Source: Shewanella oncorhynchi
Lineage (GTDB): Bacteria > Pseudomonadota > Gammaproteobacteria > Enterobacterales > Shewanellaceae
DNA: 64,000 bases
Direction: 5' to 3'
NCBI RefSeq assembly: GCF_012584455.1
Contig: NZ_JABAEB010000004.1
Coordinates: 184,045-248,044 of the forward strand
Shown here: one piece after another, positions 63,816-64,000 of the stretch
Numbering within the stretch: the first letter of the stretch is position 1
Layout: every line of letters begins with the position of its first letter
Translations under genes and position numbers: made by a program
The notes under the pieces: generated by a model
The model's input: only the letters and a program-made list of their open reading frames with translations
Told to the model about the DNA's origin: nothing
The model's database searches: none

Positions 63816-64000
63816 ATGAAAATTATCCTCTCAAGTGCATTAGTGCTCCTGCTCAGTGCCTGTGCAAGCGACTACAGTTTTAACAGTAATTTGGACAGTG
63901 AGGCGATTAATGACTATTTCAAGGCATCCGATGTCATCCTTTATGAAGGTGATACCTTGCCGAAAGGTCATTATGAATTAAAAGGATTGGTCGAAGGTGA
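63816..64000 (+). CDS. lipoprotein, RcsF-like, cut by the window end
   Basis: Only the first 61 codons are present. The protein begins MKIILSSALVLLLSACASDY, a clear lipoprotein signal with lipobox LLSAC. The following ASDVILYEGDTLPKGHYELK and GLVEG recall the start of the RcsF domain, in which an amino-acid run like VRIYTNAEEL is followed by LGEVSG. RcsF is the outer-membrane sensor of the Rcs envelope-stress pathway. The diagnostic cysteines would lie beyond the window, so the name is tentative. ATG 63816 lacks a strong ribosome site. Confidence 0.6.
   Translation, partial: MKIILSSALVLLLSACASDYSFNSNLDSEAINDYFKASDVILYEGDTLPKGHYELKGLVEG

Overview
The window reads as chromosomal DNA of a Shewanella-type marine gammaproteobacterium. 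The indications are an outer-membrane multiheme cytochrome of the OmcA/MtrC kind, a sigma54-controlled DctPQM C4-dicarboxylate transporter, a GlyGly-CTERM (rhombosortase-type) exoprotease, a LiuR-type leucine catabolic cluster, and the gltX locus flanked by tRNA-Ala/tRNA-Glu on one side and tRNA-Val on the other, much as in Escherichia coli. No phage, integron, CRISPR array or transposase gene is visible. The only mobile-looking DNA is a 267-bp MITE-like element with 19-bp terminal inverted repeats (28303-28569) and a repeat-rich spacer at 40561-40972.

Layout. 1-2939: tRNA-Glu, tRNA-Ala and gltX (minus strand), then two tRNA-Val genes and a small unknown gene (plus strand). 3158-9849: the dicarboxylate module. 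A sigma54 promoter with upstream inverted repeats precedes dctP-dctQ-dctM, followed after a terminator by dctB-dctD, the two-component system expected to drive that promoter. 9866-12157: divergent MFS transporter and LysR regulator. 12243-16139: a 1298-residue secreted subtilase. 16879-23146: a YbaY-like lipoprotein and tesB, an SDR lacking its catalytic tyrosine, menA, and a DoxX/extradiol-dioxygenase pair divergent from a LysR gene. 23193-25797: a kexin-like lipoprotein subtilase without a prodomain, followed by a separate small secreted protein that looks like the missing prodomain. 26631-28157: gnd. 28583-28960: the guanidinium exporter gene gdx behind a guanidine-II riboswitch.

29249-40411 is a leucine/isovalerate degradation locus: an acyl-CoA synthetase divergent from liuR, then liuA-liuB-liuC-liuD-liuE and a two-subunit 3-oxoacid CoA-transferase. 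Together they convert isovaleryl-CoA to acetyl-CoA and acetoacetyl-CoA. 40982-45430 holds two unknown proteins, a DJ-1/PfpI protein, a TSUP permease and a PQQ-type sugar dehydrogenase. 45585-49627: a divergent bifunctional penicillin-binding protein and tdk. 50169-52268: a nine-heme OmcA/MtrC-family lipoprotein with a long collagen-like stalk. 52472-54622: a Dcp-type peptidase lipoprotein. 54767-56612: an NhaC-family transporter behind a lysine riboswitch, so probably a lysine transporter (LysW). 56707-58383: etfBA, the electron acceptor for acyl-CoA dehydrogenases such as LiuA. 58694-59086: hns. 59302-63737: two overlapping amidohydrolase-family genes in which two of the three amidohydrolase units have lost the HxH metal motif. 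The window ends inside a lipoprotein gene that resembles rcsF.

The items most worth following up are the trans-encoded protease prodomain, the two riboswitches, the nine-heme cytochrome, the Tyr-to-Phe SDR, and the sigma54 control region.
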